Positions 26,405-36,056 of a stretch of DNA of 64,000 nt are shown here, in pieces. The notes under the pieces are model-generated. The model saw only the letters and a list, made by a program, of their open reading frames with translations, made no database searches and was not told the origin of the DNA. How positions within the stretch are numbered: the first letter of the stretch is position 1; every line of letters begins with the position of its first letter. Location: the NCBI RefSeq assembly GCF_000422465.1, contig NZ_KE383842.1, forward strand, positions 1,744,611-1,808,610. The letters are read 5' to 3'. A program made the position numbers and the translations under genes. This DNA comes from Paenibacillus harenae DSM 16969 (lineage in GTDB: Bacteria > Bacillota > Bacilli > Paenibacillales > Paenibacillaceae).

Positions 26405-27994
26405 TCAACTTCTGCCTAAAACCATCTTGCGGTATTCGGTCGGATACATCCCTTCCAGCTGCTTGAAGCTGCGGCTGAAATGATTCGGATCCGCGTAGCC
26501 GATTTGCTCGGAAACCTCATATATTTTCAAGCCGGGTTCCTTCAGAAGCTCTCTTGCTTTCTTCATCCGAATCCGGGTGAGGCAATCGGTAATCGTTTCG
26601 CCTGTTTCTCTCTTAAACAAAATACTTAAATAATTTTCCGTAAAACCGACTTCCGCAGCGAGATCGGATACCTTTAGCGGCAAATGCAACCTGTCATTAA
26701 TGATTCCGATCACATGCTGGATTTCGGGACGCCATCTTTGCCGGCCATGCTTTTTTTTGTAATTCAAAAACACCTGAACCCATCCAATAAACCACTCATA
26801 AATGTCTTGTTGAGTCTCGGCGCCGCGAATCACATGATGAGGATATTTCCCCTCGTGAAGGGTCACCGAATAAATGTCCAATTGTTCCGATTTTAAGCTT
26901 AGAGCGAACGTGTCCGCCAATCGAATCCATTGTTCGCGCAGCGCATTCGGAGTAGAGACGGGATTTTTGCTGCAGGATAGAACCCAATCCGAAATCAATT
27001 GGAGGATGCCCGCTTCGTCATGCTCTTCAATCCGTTTCAACCAGATCGTAAAGTCAAACGGTTGCACCATATCCGTCATCGTTTCCGGAAGCTCGCCGTA
27101 TCTAATTATTTGGCCTCGGCCCCGGTAAAAACGGTATTCCAGCGCTTCGTTCGCCTCCATAAACGCTTTGGTAATTTCCGGATTAGTATGGCAGACGGAA
27201 ACGCCAAAGCTTAAAGACAGCTTTAAGAAAGTACGGACGGCATGGCGAATTTCTTCCAGAAATAGAGGATCAAGCTGCGGTTTCAAAATGACAAACTGAC
27301 CGCGTTCCAGCTCGACAAACTCTGCGCCGCCATACTTTTTGCAAATTTCCGCTACGACATTTGCAACGGTAAAATTTAGCAGACGTTCACTTTGAAAACG
27401 GTTATGGTCAAGCAGAGAATCATAGTCTTCAATTTTCGCTACTGCAACCGTATAAGGCGCTTCAAATGACAACAGTTGAAAATCACGGAGCAGCTCGTCC
27501 ATTTCACGCTCTGTGCTTCGGCGCATCAGCAAATCGCGCAGCCGCTTTTCCTTCACTTCACGTCCGTACAGGTTCACCTTATTTTCCAGCCGCGTTACTT
27601 CCTCATTTTTTTGGCGCTCGGCAAACAACCGGCTTCGGATCGTCTGCAGTTTATCGAGCAGCTCGGAAGGATCCATCTCCAATTTGATAATATACTCGAC
27701 AGCTCCCAGGCGCAGAGCGGTCTGAACATAATGAAAATCATTGTGGTTGGACAGCATGAACACTTTGATCTCCGGCCACCGTTCATGAATGCTCTTCAGA
27801 AGCTCCAACCCGTCCATCCCAGGCATACGGATATCGGTAAGTACAATATCGCATGGCGTTTGTTCCAATATCGTTAAAGCTTCCAGTCCGCTTGACGCCT
27901 CGCCGATGATTTCAAAATCTTCATCTGCCATAGGAATAATCGTCTTGAGACCGATTCGAACCAATATTTCATCATCCACGATTAAAATCCTCAT
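26405..27994 (-). CDS. Response regulator with AraC-type output domain (YesN-like)
   Basis: From the ATG at 27994 (GGAGGGGGG upstream) the product is 529 residues. The receiver domain (1-120) shows the acidic pair in ILIVDDE, the phospho-acceptor in IVLTDIRMPGMDG, and the conserved lysine in EYIIKLEMDP. A long linker is followed by an AraC double helix-turn-helix (PLKVSDLAAEVGFTENYLSILFKR and KIYEVSEQIGYADPNHFSRSFK). Its start overlaps the end of the kinase gene by 23 bases, so the two are coupled. It probably activates the PL8 importer operon starting at 26214. Confidence 0.88.
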   Translation of the reverse strand: MRILIVDDEILVRIGLKTIIPMADEDFEIIGEASSGLEALTILEQTPCDIVLTDIRMPGMDGLELLKSIHERWPEIKVFMLSNHNDFHYVQTALRLGAVEYIIKLEMDPSELLDKLQTIRSRLFAERQKNEEVTRLENKVNLYGREVKEKRLRDLLMRRSTEREMDELLRDFQLLSFEAPYTVAVAKIEDYDSLLDHNRFQSERLLNFTVANVVAEICKKYGGAEFVELERGQFVILKPQLDPLFLEEIRHAVRTFLKLSLSFGVSVCHTNPEITKAFMEANEALEYRFYRGRGQIIRYGELPETMTDMVQPFDFTIWLKRIEEHDEAGILQLISDWVLSCSKNPVSTPNALREQWIRLADTFALSLKSEQLDIYSVTLHEGKYPHHVIRGAETQQDIYEWFIGWVQVFLNYKKKHGRQRWRPEIQHVIGIINDRLHLPLKVSDLAAEVGFTENYLSILFKRETGETITDCLTRIRMKKARELLKEPGLKIYEVSEQIGYADPNHFSRSFKQLEGMYPTEYRKMVLGRS

Positions 27995-29756
27995 CAACTT
28001 CCCCCCTCCTTCGCAATGGCAGCATAACACTCACTTTCACTCCCGAATCCGGAACGCTGTCGAGAAATATGCCGTATTCGGGGCCATACTCCAGCCTAAT
28101 CCGGTCATTGACGTTGCGAATGCCAATCCCGCTATATTTCGCATGTGGCTGATTCATTTGTTCAACGACTTGCCGTCTCGCTTCCTCGCTCATGCCAACG
28201 CCATTATCCGTTACGGTCAGTATTAACGTATCGTCTTCCGCCCGCGCGCAGATCAGAATACGTAATGGAAACCGGTTGCCGTGAATGATGCTGTTTTCAA
28301 TAATCGGCTGAATCGTAAACTTAACGATTTCACAATTTTGCAGCACTTCCGGAACCTGCACATCAACTTGGATCTGATCGTGGTATCTGATTTCCTGCAT
28401 GGCCAAATAGACGGTTAAATAATCCAGTTCTTCCCGAATCGTAACGATCTCTTCATGCTGCCGCATGGTGAAGGTTAACAGCTTCCCCAGCTTCGTTATC
28501 ATGTCGCTTACATGATTGGCGCCGGACAACAAGGCCATCCACTTGATCGAATTTAATGTGTTCAGCAAAAAATGAGGATTGATTTGCGCCTGCAAGGCTT
28601 GAAATTGCGCTTTTTGCTTTCGCTGCTGCTCTTCAGACAAATGAGTAACCAGTTCCTGGAGTTGGCCAACCATTTTATTGAAATTGGAACCGAGTAATGC
28701 GATTTCATCACTGCCGCGTACGGCAACATGACTATTCAGATCCCCTCTTCCGACCCGGTTCATCGATTTAATCAATTCCTTGATCGGATGTGTAAACCGA
28801 AACGTAAGACCTACAAAAGCGACCGCAAATAACGTGAACCACAACAGCACCCATCCGATCGACCGGTTTTTTACTTGATTAAGCTGTGAACTAAAAGCCT
28901 TGCTCTCGGTCAGCTGCAATAAAATCCATCCCGTACCGGACAGCCTTGTCTGGTTGACCAGAAATTGCTTGTCTTCAAGCTGAATTCGGGAAATGCCGCT
29001 GCTGTCTTGATAGATCTCGTCAAGAGGAACGAGGCGGTTTCCGGGACTAAACGTTGAATCGCCCAACAACACCGTTTCGTTATCAAGCAGCAGCGAATGG
29101 ATGCCTGACTGATCTTTGAACCTTAATTCCTCGCTTGAGTAGAAAAAAACAGGTGTCGGAATCCCGATCATCAATACGCCGTTACCCGATTTCCATTCGG
29201 AATTAATTAAACGGGTTAATAGCAATAACGGCTGTTTATGCTCCGTTTCCTTCATGATAAAAGGAAGCGTCCAGTTCGGCGAACCGGATAGTTCCAAGGT
29301 ACGGACAAACCATGGTTGATTGTCCAGGCTTTCATTTTGGGCTCTTATCGTACCCTCCCAGCTGGTATTGATATATCCTCTGAAATCATATAGAGCCAGA
29401 TACGCATCGCTGTCGAGCAATACATCGCGTATATTGGACAATTTACGCTGAAGATTGGAAAAACGGTTGAAGGCCGAGTATTCCGTCGTCCAGTTTGTCG
29501 AATCACGCAAATACTTCAAAGTGTCCGGATCGTTAATAATCAGGTTGGACGCCTTTACCGTTCGTACTAAAACTTCGTTCATAGCAAGGCCTTTTCTCTC
29601 TAAGGCCGTTTGATTGGACTCATACAGCGTAGTCTCCAAGATTTTCCTGGATGAGTCGTAAAACCGGTAGATAATAAAAACGACCGGAAGAAAAATAAGA
29701 ATAATCAGAGATAGAACAATTTTACCGCGTAAAGTACGAGGCAGCAGGTAAGACAT
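27972..29756 (-). CDS. Sensor histidine kinase (YesM-like)
   Basis: The product has 594 residues from ATG 29756 (AAGGAGG upstream). It has two membrane segments flanking an extracellular sensor of about 260 residues, a HAMP domain (FTHPIKELIKSMNRVGRGDL), then the His-kinase domain with the phospho-acceptor H in QINPHFLLNTLNSIKWMA and the N and G boxes (PIIENSIIHG, DNGVGMSEEA). This is the LytS/YesM class. It should sense extracellular oligosaccharide, perhaps with the binding lipoprotein, and phosphorylate the partner at 26405. The signal is inferred from context. Confidence 0.88.
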   Translation of the reverse strand: MSYLLPRTLRGKIVLSLIILIFLPVVFIIYRFYDSSRKILETTLYESNQTALERKGLAMNEVLVRTVKASNLIINDPDTLKYLRDSTNWTTEYSAFNRFSNLQRKLSNIRDVLLDSDAYLALYDFRGYINTSWEGTIRAQNESLDNQPWFVRTLELSGSPNWTLPFIMKETEHKQPLLLLTRLINSEWKSGNGVLMIGIPTPVFFYSSEELRFKDQSGIHSLLLDNETVLLGDSTFSPGNRLVPLDEIYQDSSGISRIQLEDKQFLVNQTRLSGTGWILLQLTESKAFSSQLNQVKNRSIGWVLLWFTLFAVAFVGLTFRFTHPIKELIKSMNRVGRGDLNSHVAVRGSDEIALLGSNFNKMVGQLQELVTHLSEEQQRKQKAQFQALQAQINPHFLLNTLNSIKWMALLSGANHVSDMITKLGKLLTFTMRQHEEIVTIREELDYLTVYLAMQEIRYHDQIQVDVQVPEVLQNCEIVKFTIQPIIENSIIHGNRFPLRILICARAEDDTLILTVTDNGVGMSEEARRQVVEQMNQPHAKYSGIGIRNVNDRIRLEYGPEYGIFLDSVPDSGVKVSVMLPLRRRGEVDEDFNRG

Positions 29757-29886
29757 TGTGAGGCCTCCTTCCATCGACAGCTTATCGAATAATCCGCTGT
29801 ATTGACGCGTACTTGATGCGCAATTGCTTGTCTCCTTCGGCGCCTGTAATTATAAGTATGTCGTAGCCGACCGGAAAAGCCGTATT

Positions 29887-29941
29887 CTATAATAAAAAAG
29901 AGCTGTCCTGCCAGGTCAAAAGAGACCCGGCAAGACAGCTC
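29887..29941 (-). terminator. Terminator of the acyltransferase gene
   Basis: On the minus strand GAGCTGTC and GACAGCTC close a long stem with an inner GGGTC/GACC pairing, and TTTTTTATTATA follows. It lies about 40 bases after the acyltransferase stop. Confidence 0.8.
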
Positions 29942-29979
29942 ATTTCTTATTCGTACGCTTATTTTCTTAATCTCTGATT

Positions 29980-31095
29980 CTAAATCCGCCTCTCCGCGAC
30001 ACGGGCTGGTTGGATCATCTTATCGCCCTTGACTGTTTTTAAATTATTTCTGACAGGTCCAACGATGAACTTGCCGAATGGGACCTTGTTCATGTATTTC
30101 GTAGTGAGCCACGCTACGCTAAGGCAGGTGACGTAAATGAGCGGAATTGTAATAAATTGGTTCATGTTTGTAGAAAAGGGCAAGTACAGAACGACAAAAA
30201 CTCTCATGAATACGCTATGTGTCAGATAAATCCCGAAAGAGTGATCCGAAATGGAAACGACGAAGTCGGGAACTTTTTTAATCCGATTCGAAATATAAAA
30301 AATCAGAAAAATGATCGAGGGGGCGAACAATAAATAACCAATCCCTTTGGAGCTGCTAACAGGCGATATATCAAAGAATTTCAATGCTAAAACCGGGATG
30401 ACGGTGATGAACGGCAGCGCCAGCACCAAACGTTTGTTTCGGTTTATCACATCAATAAACTGGTCGTAGTGCTTGCCGCAGTAATATCCTAAAGCAAAAT
30501 AAAAAGCCCATCCGATAAATGGCAGCCAGCTTGTATAATACCAGATATACTCAGCGATATTCTCACTCGCAAAGCCAAAAGGCGGAACGAAATTAAAGAA
30601 AGCAAGATAGGCGGCATTTATGGCGAAAGAGACAGGAAGCACAACTTTGGCGGACCATTTTTTCAGCTTGTTATGAAACAGGTAATGAATAAGGATGAAT
30701 TGAATAATGATCAAGATAAAGTAACCGTTATAATCTGCCATAAAAATATTTCTGAAAGCGGCGGTAAGTATGTTTTGTGTTGTATACGGTTCGCTGCTCT
30801 CATGAACCTTATAAATAGAGCCTATTATCGCCATAACGATATAAGGGGGAATTAGATATTTAATCCGCTTGGAAATAAATTGGGTTGGCAAGCTCCCTTT
30901 ATAATTTTTGGCAATAAGAAATTCGGTGATGAAAATGAATACGGGAGTACCTACATTGAAAATAAGCCTTGCCCCACTCAATAAAGCATTTTGTTCATGG
31001 ATCCTGCCCGTAAATATTAATGCATGAACCATAACAACAAACAGACACCCGACACAGCGTAATATGAGTATCTCAAAAGATATTTTTTTATCCAT
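29980..31095 (-). CDS. Acyltransferase family 3 membrane protein
   Basis: The 371-residue protein has about ten hydrophobic segments. It begins with the family-3 signature: EILILRCVGCLFVVMVHALI (R and H in the first segment) and then NVGTPVFIFITEFLIAKNYK. Proteins of this family move acyl groups, often acetyl, onto sugars of exopolysaccharide, wall polymers or antibiotics at the membrane. The acceptor cannot be read here. AAGGTGG lies before the ATG. It is monocistronic, with its own terminator, and separates the lyase regulators from the PhzF region. Confidence 0.82.
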   Translation of the reverse strand: MDKKISFEILILRCVGCLFVVMVHALIFTGRIHEQNALLSGARLIFNVGTPVFIFITEFLIAKNYKGSLPTQFISKRIKYLIPPYIVMAIIGSIYKVHESSEPYTTQNILTAAFRNIFMADYNGYFILIIIQFILIHYLFHNKLKKWSAKVVLPVSFAINAAYLAFFNFVPPFGFASENIAEYIWYYTSWLPFIGWAFYFALGYYCGKHYDQFIDVINRNKRLVLALPFITVIPVLALKFFDISPVSSSKGIGYLLFAPSIIFLIFYISNRIKKVPDFVVSISDHSFGIYLTHSVFMRVFVVLYLPFSTNMNQFITIPLIYVTCLSVAWLTTKYMNKVPFGKFIVGPVRNNLKTVKGDKMIQPARVAERRI

Positions 31096-31451
31096 TAAAA
31101 GACCACCTTCGTCAAAAAGTTATTCATCTATTAGACTCTGACTGTCATCAAGCTGTTGAACCTCACCGTCCTTCCAATTATTCATAGACCCGGTTGAGGT
31201 CTAAACCATACCTTAAGCGGATAACATCGCGTTACCGATGAATTCATCGGAACCGGCAGCGGCAGAATCACCGAAAGAGCATAATCGCGTTGTCTATCCG
31301 GGAATTCATGTTTTTGTTGTTTCTTCCGGTTAAATGAGACAAAAAACAATAAATTATTCATTTCGAATAATAGTATACAATAAAACAATTCGTATTGAAT
31401 ACCCTTTTACGGTAAATCAAAATCGGGTGATCACGGTATCGGTTGGTTTTA
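31096..31451. promoter_or_regulatory. Upstream region of the acyltransferase, with a palindrome
   Basis: No gene is seen. ATTATTC atttc GAATAAT at 31353-31371 is a perfect 7-bp inverted repeat in AT-rich DNA and could be an operator. The rest has no recognisable feature. Confidence 0.35.
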
Positions 31452-31481
31452 TTGCAAAAAAGAACGCTTCAAAAGAAGCGT
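31452..31481 (-). terminator. Terminator of the PhzF-DUF2164 operon
   Basis: On the minus strand ACGCTTC TTTT GAAGCGT is followed by TCTTTTTTGC, about 50 bases past the DUF2164 stop. Confidence 0.85.
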
Positions 31482-31528
31482 CCTTTCTGTAAACCGTTTA
31501 TATGACGTCGCGAGTGCCATCCCGAATG

Positions 31529-31783
31529 CTAACGCTTCGCCGTCAACGGCTTCTCCAATGCATACAGCTCATCCTCCAGTGATTGCATCCGCTCGATCAC
31601 GGTTTTGCGGGCATCCTGAATGGCGTGGTTATATAGATGCGGACCGATTTCCTTGATCATGAAATCAAGCAGCTGTTCCGCTGCGATCGACCCGATCTCC
31701 TCCGAGCGCTCGAGCTCGAAATATTGCTGGACGCTCGCGACGAGCCTCTCCTTCTGCTCCTTAGGCAGTTTTAATCCCATCAT
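31529..31783 (-). CDS. DUF2164 family protein
   Basis: This 84-residue protein matches the DUF2164 pattern over its whole length: LKLPKEQKERLVASVQQYF, then SEEIGSIAAEQLLDFMIKEIGPHLYNHAIQDA. The family is small and widespread in Bacillota and has no established function. It is predicted all-helical and soluble. GGAGGA stands before the ATG pair. It starts only 4 bases after the PhzF-like gene ends, so the two are one transcript. Confidence 0.85.
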   Translation of the reverse strand: MMGLKLPKEQKERLVASVQQYFELERSEEIGSIAAEQLLDFMIKEIGPHLYNHAIQDARKTVIERMQSLEDELYALEKPLTAKR

Positions 31784-31787
31784 CGCT

Positions 31788-32582
31788 TCATTCCTCCAAT
31801 TGTCCGCGTAGCACGGTTACCGCTTGTCCCGACAAATACACTCTGTCTCCTGACGGCTTCACCTTCACGATGCCTCCGCGGCTTGACGCCTGGAAGCCGA
31901 CCAGCTCTTCCTTGCGCAGCCTCTTCGCCCAGTATGGAGCGAGCGCGCAATGCGCAGAGCCGGTTACCGGGTCCTCATCAATGCCCGTTCCGGGATAAAA
32001 AGCGCGGGATACGAAGTCGTAACCACCGCCTCCGTCTGCACGGCTGGTCACGATGACGCCGCGGGCAGGCAGACGGGCGAGCAGGCCGAAGTCGGGCTGA
32101 AGCGTCCGCACCGTCTCCTCGCTATCCGCCTCGACGAAATAATCCATGCGGTTGCGTCCGGCAAACCGCGGAATAAGCCCAAGCCCCTGCAGCAGTTCCT
32201 CGGGAGCAACCGCCGCCTCCGGCGTCTCAGCGGGAAAGTCCATCTCAATCCATTCTCCTGCTAATTTTGCCGTTAGCAGCCCGCTTCTGGTCATGAAGCA
32301 GGCCTTTTCGTCCTTGGCCAGCCTTCCGGTTTGCCATAGGATATGCGCGGCCGCGAGCGTGGCATGGCCGCATAGATCAACCTCGGCTTCCGGCGTAAAC
32401 CAGCGCAGGCCGAAGCTTTCCCCGCCGGGAACAAGAAACGCCGTTTCAGACAAATTCATTTCGGCGGCAACCTGCTGCAGCCATTCCTCCTCGCAAGGTT
32501 CATCCAGAAAGCAAACAGCCGCAGGATTTCCCTTAAATCGTTCATTCGTAAATGCATCGGCGATATAGATCGCGTAACTCAT
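31788..32582 (-). CDS. PhzF-family isomerase/epimerase
   Basis: The start is ATG 32582, giving 264 residues beginning MSYAIYIADAFTNERFKGNP, the usual PhzF start; the frame extends upstream without family similarity. The conserved catalytic-type glutamate is in NLSETAFLVPGG and the second domain carries DEDPVTGSAHCAL. PhzF enzymes isomerise small metabolites such as dihydro-hydroxyanthranilate, but most members, like this one, have no known substrate. No phenazine genes are nearby. It is co-transcribed with the DUF2164 gene. Confidence 0.87.
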   Translation of the reverse strand: MSYAIYIADAFTNERFKGNPAAVCFLDEPCEEEWLQQVAAEMNLSETAFLVPGGESFGLRWFTPEAEVDLCGHATLAAAHILWQTGRLAKDEKACFMTRSGLLTAKLAGEWIEMDFPAETPEAAVAPEELLQGLGLIPRFAGRNRMDYFVEADSEETVRTLQPDFGLLARLPARGVIVTSRADGGGGYDFVSRAFYPGTGIDEDPVTGSAHCALAPYWAKRLRKEELVGFQASSRGGIVKVKPSGDRVYLSGQAVTVLRGQLEE

Positions 32583-32704
32583 TCTCTCGACATCCCTTCT
32601 GCTTGGTCCTGCCTCACAAAAAAAGAACCTGCTTCCCAAACGGGGCAGGAGCGAATCGTATCATCCGCGGTCTGTTCCATTTGCAAGCAAGTCCTTTCCG
32701 ACGA

Positions 32705-33157
32705 TTATCCTTTGAGCGGAATGAGCAGCTCGACAGGCTCTTCCTCCAAATGATGCTCGTCAATATAAAATAACTCCAGCGATACGGCGTTTTCATGCTT
32801 TTCCAGCCGTATTTCGTTAATCCACGTATGCAGCTGCTCATAACCTTCGCCGATCCGTTTGTTCGAACAGGCGACCATGGCATACCGGTGCGCCGGAATC
32901 GTAAACTGTACCATGCCGGGAGGAACCTCATCAAGATGCTGCACCTCGTAACAAGCCCAATAGGTGGCAAAAACCTCATTCCCGAAATAAGGACTATACA
33001 ATACGGTAGACTTGGCTGCATCTCCGAGCTCGTGCTTTCGAGTCAGAAACTCGGTCTGCAGCCGAATCGCCTCATCCGGAAAGGTTGAATATGGACCGCA
33101 GTAGCTAATTCCAGCCAAATGGAGTGCAGGCCTTGTAACGATGGAGCAGTTTTCCAC
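32705..33157 (-). CDS. GyrI-like / effector-binding domain protein
   Basis: The product is 150 residues from a GTG at 33157, chosen because GAAGGAGGAAATC precedes it. It consists of one GyrI-like (AraC effector-binding, SHS2) fold: RPALHLAGISYCGPYSTF, then PGMVQFTIPAHRYAMVAC and YEQLHTWINE. The acidic residue deep in the pocket (SLELFYID) is typical. Stand-alone members bind small molecules and some act in multidrug response. There is no DNA-binding part. It is encoded alone, downstream of the ABC-2 exporter. Confidence 0.78.
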   Translation of the reverse strand: MENCSIVTRPALHLAGISYCGPYSTFPDEAIRLQTEFLTRKHELGDAAKSTVLYSPYFGNEVFATYWACYEVQHLDEVPPGMVQFTIPAHRYAMVACSNKRIGEGYEQLHTWINEIRLEKHENAVSLELFYIDEHHLEEEPVELLIPLKG

Positions 33158-33332
33158 GCGATTTCCTCCTTCGGATCTGTCAGGACTTGTACGCTAGGAT
33201 GAGCTTTCTCTGCTCCTAGTGTACCATGATTTGCTAGTAAATGGCTACTCGAATTCAAGCCGTTCCATGCGCCGTCTCGCTTTTGCCGATCCCCGATATG
33301 CCGCGCGGCTATATACCGATTCACGATACGTT

Positions 33333-34115
33333 TTAAGAGCCGGTCGAGCGGTAATGTCGGACTCCTATTCTCCAAACGAATAAACAAGGCAGAATAAATA
33401 CGATCCCCGCAAGCGGCGCGAGCATATACAGCCATTCATTTCCGGGCGCTTTATCCAAAATGTAAAGCAGCGGCAAGTAGTTCACGCAGCCGAACGGAAT
33501 AATGAAGGTAAAAAACCTCGTCACCCATTTTCTATAGATTTGGAGCGGATATTGCGCCATCTGTCTGCCGCCGTCGGTGAAAATATTGACAATTTCAAGA
33601 CCTTGAACGGTCCAGAAACAAAGCGTCGCGGCCAGAATAAAGATGCCCGTAAAAATAAACGTTCCGCTTATCACCATCAACATCAGCGTAACGGCCTTCA
33701 GCAAGGTCCACTCTACCGGAAGCCGGCTGACCGCCCACGCAAGCACCAGCAGGCTCTGTACCAATCTCCCGGCACGGGTAAACTCGAATTTTGAGCCTAG
33801 CACCTGAATGATTGTTCCTCGCGGACGGACCAGCACACGATCGAATTCTGCATTAGCGACCATCCCTGAGAAATTGTCGAAGCCCCTTGCAAAGCATTCG
33901 CTTAGCGAGAATGACATATGGATAACGGCAAAGCAGAGCGCTACCTCATGAAACTGCCAGCCTTCAATTTGCTCAAACCGTTCGAACAAGAAGTACAATC
34001 CGGCGAATACGGAGAATGGAACAAGAAATTGTCCTAACGCCAGCAGCCAGAACGAAGCGCGGTACTGCATCTGGGATTTGAATAAAATGACGACATATTT
34101 CCAATAAAGCCTCAT
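33333..34115 (-). CDS. ABC-2 family exporter permease, second subunit
   Basis: The 260-residue protein has six hydrophobic segments and belongs to the DUF990-type ABC-2 permeases (YWKYVVILFKSQMQYRASFW at the start; GFDNFSGMVANAEFDRVLVRP in the cytoplasmic loop). It follows the other permease by 5 bp, with GGGGGG over the stop of the previous gene as its ribosome site. Together with the permease at 34121 and the ATPase at 34924 it forms a complete exporter. The cargo is unknown. Confidence 0.82.
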   Translation of the reverse strand: MRLYWKYVVILFKSQMQYRASFWLLALGQFLVPFSVFAGLYFLFERFEQIEGWQFHEVALCFAVIHMSFSLSECFARGFDNFSGMVANAEFDRVLVRPRGTIIQVLGSKFEFTRAGRLVQSLLVLAWAVSRLPVEWTLLKAVTLMLMVISGTFIFTGIFILAATLCFWTVQGLEIVNIFTDGGRQMAQYPLQIYRKWVTRFFTFIIPFGCVNYLPLLYILDKAPGNEWLYMLAPLAGIVFILPCLFVWRIGVRHYRSTGS

Positions 34116-34120
34116 AGCCG

Positions 34121-34924
34121 CTACCCCCCCTGAACGACGACTCTACGCAGCGCTTTTGCCATTGCGAACCATCCGATTCCAATGAGCGCGGCAAGCCATG
34201 CAAGCTGAATTAGGATTCCGGTCAGCGCATCATTGTACGGTATATGACCGGAATATACGCGAAACGGAAAGTCTGCCGAATAGCGGAACGGAAGCAGATT
34301 TACAATATTTTGAAGCCAAATCGGCATAAGCGGGACCGGAATAACCATACCTGCCAGAAACTCGCCCAAGACGGCGAACATGAGCAGCGATCCCGATGGG
34401 GACAGCGTCACAAACACGGAAATATACATGAGCATAGAGAGCGCCACCATGATCAATAAGCCAAGTAGCAGCGTCATTGCGAACAAAAGAAATGTAGATA
34501 GATCTGAAGGCGGAAGCAGCTGATAAGGCTGAGGAAGAAACAGGGCGACCGCAATAATCGGCATGCTGCGCAGAAGCGCGCTGGCCAGCCGCTGCGCGAG
34601 CAGCTTAGCGTACCATAAGCCGTAAATGCCGCTTGGCCGGCAAAGCTCATAAGCGATATTTCCGGTCGTAATCAGCTGGAACAGTTCATTGTCCCTAAAC
34701 CATAGGATGATGAATGCCAGAAAGGCTTGCTGGAGCCAAATATAACTTATCAGTTCATCCAACGAAATCGGCGCGTCAATGCTCCCTTGGCTGTAAAACG
34801 CCTCGTAAACCATGATGATGATGAAACCCCAAAAAAATTGCGTCGCGATGCCCGCAAGCGCGGCTGCGCGGTACTGCATGCCATGGAAAAGCCTAAGCTT
34901 AAAAACCGATACATACGCTTTCAT
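34121..34924 (-). CDS. ABC-2 family exporter permease, first subunit
   Basis: This 267-residue protein has about six membrane segments and the same DUF990-type layout as its partner (LFHGMQYRAAALAGIATQFF; NELFQLITTGNIAYELCRP in the loop). Its ATG overlaps the stop of the ATPase gene (TAATG), a sign of translational coupling. It probably forms a heterodimeric export channel with the product of 33333. Confidence 0.82.
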   Translation of the reverse strand: MKAYVSVFKLRLFHGMQYRAAALAGIATQFFWGFIIIMVYEAFYSQGSIDAPISLDELISYIWLQQAFLAFIILWFRDNELFQLITTGNIAYELCRPSGIYGLWYAKLLAQRLASALLRSMPIIAVALFLPQPYQLLPPSDLSTFLLFAMTLLLGLLIMVALSMLMYISVFVTLSPSGSLLMFAVLGEFLAGMVIPVPLMPIWLQNIVNLLPFRYSADFPFRVYSGHIPYNDALTGILIQLAWLAALIGIGWFAMAKALRRVVVQGG

Positions 34925-35901
34925 TATATTTGATGCTCCTTATACAATTGAACGATCAAATCCTCAATCGGCTGCGTATCAATCGCGACATCAAGCAGTT
35001 CTACTTGCTTGGACAAGTCGATTAACACATCGGAAATGACGGCTTGCTCCGTGTCTACCCGAAGCACGGCGCGTTCCGGCGACCACGATTCGACGACCGC
35101 GCCGGCGATTTGAAGCGGTTCGGGTTGATTCCGGTATACGATCGTCAACGTCTTATGCGTTCCGAACCGGCTGCGGATCGCATCGAGGCTTCCGTCGAAC
35201 AGCAGCCTGCCTTTGCCGATCAGGATGATGCGCTGCGCAAGCGCTTCGATGTCGTTCATGTCATGCGTCGTCAGGATCACAGTGACCCCTTTCTCCTCGT
35301 TAATCGTCCGGATGAAGCGCCGGACGGCGATTTTCGAAACCGCGTCCAGTCCGATTGTAGGCTCGTCCAGAAAGAGGACGCTCGGACTATGAAGCAGCGA
35401 AGCAGCGATCTCGCAGCGCATGCGCTGGCCAAGACTTAGCTGGCGCACCGGCGTTTGAATGATGTCCTTCAGATCCAGCGTTTCAGTTAGGAGCGCCAGA
35501 TTGCTGCGATACTCCTGCTCCGGCACATCGTAAATATCGCGCAGCAGCTCGAACGAATCGATCACCGGTACGTCCCACCACAGCTGCGAGCGCTGTCCGA
35601 ACACGACGCCGATATGCTTCACGTAAGCGACGCGGTTCTGCCAAGGCGTAAATCCCATAATGGAGCAGATGCCGCCGTCCGGCACCAGAATCCCGCTCAT
35701 CACTTTGATCGTCGTTGACTTGCCGGCTCCGTTCGGACCGATATAACCGACGATTTCGCCGGGGTTGATCGTAAACGAAATGTCTTTAAGCGCTTCCACG
35801 GCAGTGTACTCCCGATGGAATAACGCCTTCACCGCCTCCTTCATGCCGGATGATCGTTTGGCGACATGAAAGGTTTTGCTTAAGCCTTTAATTGTTATCA
35901 A
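34924..35901 (-). CDS. ABC-2 exporter ATPase
   Basis: From a TTG at 35901, with GGAGGG 6 bases upstream, the protein has 325 residues; an ATG at 35925 has no ribosome site. It shows Walker A GPNGAGKSTTIK, the Q-loop region, the signature LSLGQRMRCEIA, Walker B VLFLDEPTIGLDAV and the H-loop TTHD. The C-terminal extension after 230 is as in drug and viologen exporter ATPases. It powers the two permeases encoded directly downstream. Confidence 0.9.
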   Translation of the reverse strand: MITIKGLSKTFHVAKRSSGMKEAVKALFHREYTAVEALKDISFTINPGEIVGYIGPNGAGKSTTIKVMSGILVPDGGICSIMGFTPWQNRVAYVKHIGVVFGQRSQLWWDVPVIDSFELLRDIYDVPEQEYRSNLALLTETLDLKDIIQTPVRQLSLGQRMRCEIAASLLHSPSVLFLDEPTIGLDAVSKIAVRRFIRTINEEKGVTVILTTHDMNDIEALAQRIILIGKGRLLFDGSLDAIRSRFGTHKTLTIVYRNQPEPLQIAGAVVESWSPERAVLRVDTEQAVISDVLIDLSKQVELLDVAIDTQPIEDLIVQLYKEHQI

Positions 35902-35984
35902 TTTCGTCCCTCCGTTCAAGGTCATGGAAGAAGTACTCTATCACTCCGTTCCACTTCTGTCAATCATTTCTTTCCGATTCAAAC

Positions 35985-36032
35985 AAAAAAATCGCTCTCC
36001 ACTGCCCGTCGGGCAGGATAAAGAGCGATTTT
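35985..36032 (-). terminator. Terminator of the nrd operon
   Basis: AAAATCGCTCT and AGAGCGATTTT enclose an inner CTGCCCG/CGGGCAG hairpin. T-runs lie on both sides, so it could work in both directions. Confidence 0.85.
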
Positions 36033-36056
36033 GTCTATTGATAGATATCATTGCGA

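Noticed and set aside
31182..31388. A 68-codon minus-strand frame upstream of the acyltransferase
   Set aside because: No ribosome site and no protein-like pattern; it covers the probable promoter region.
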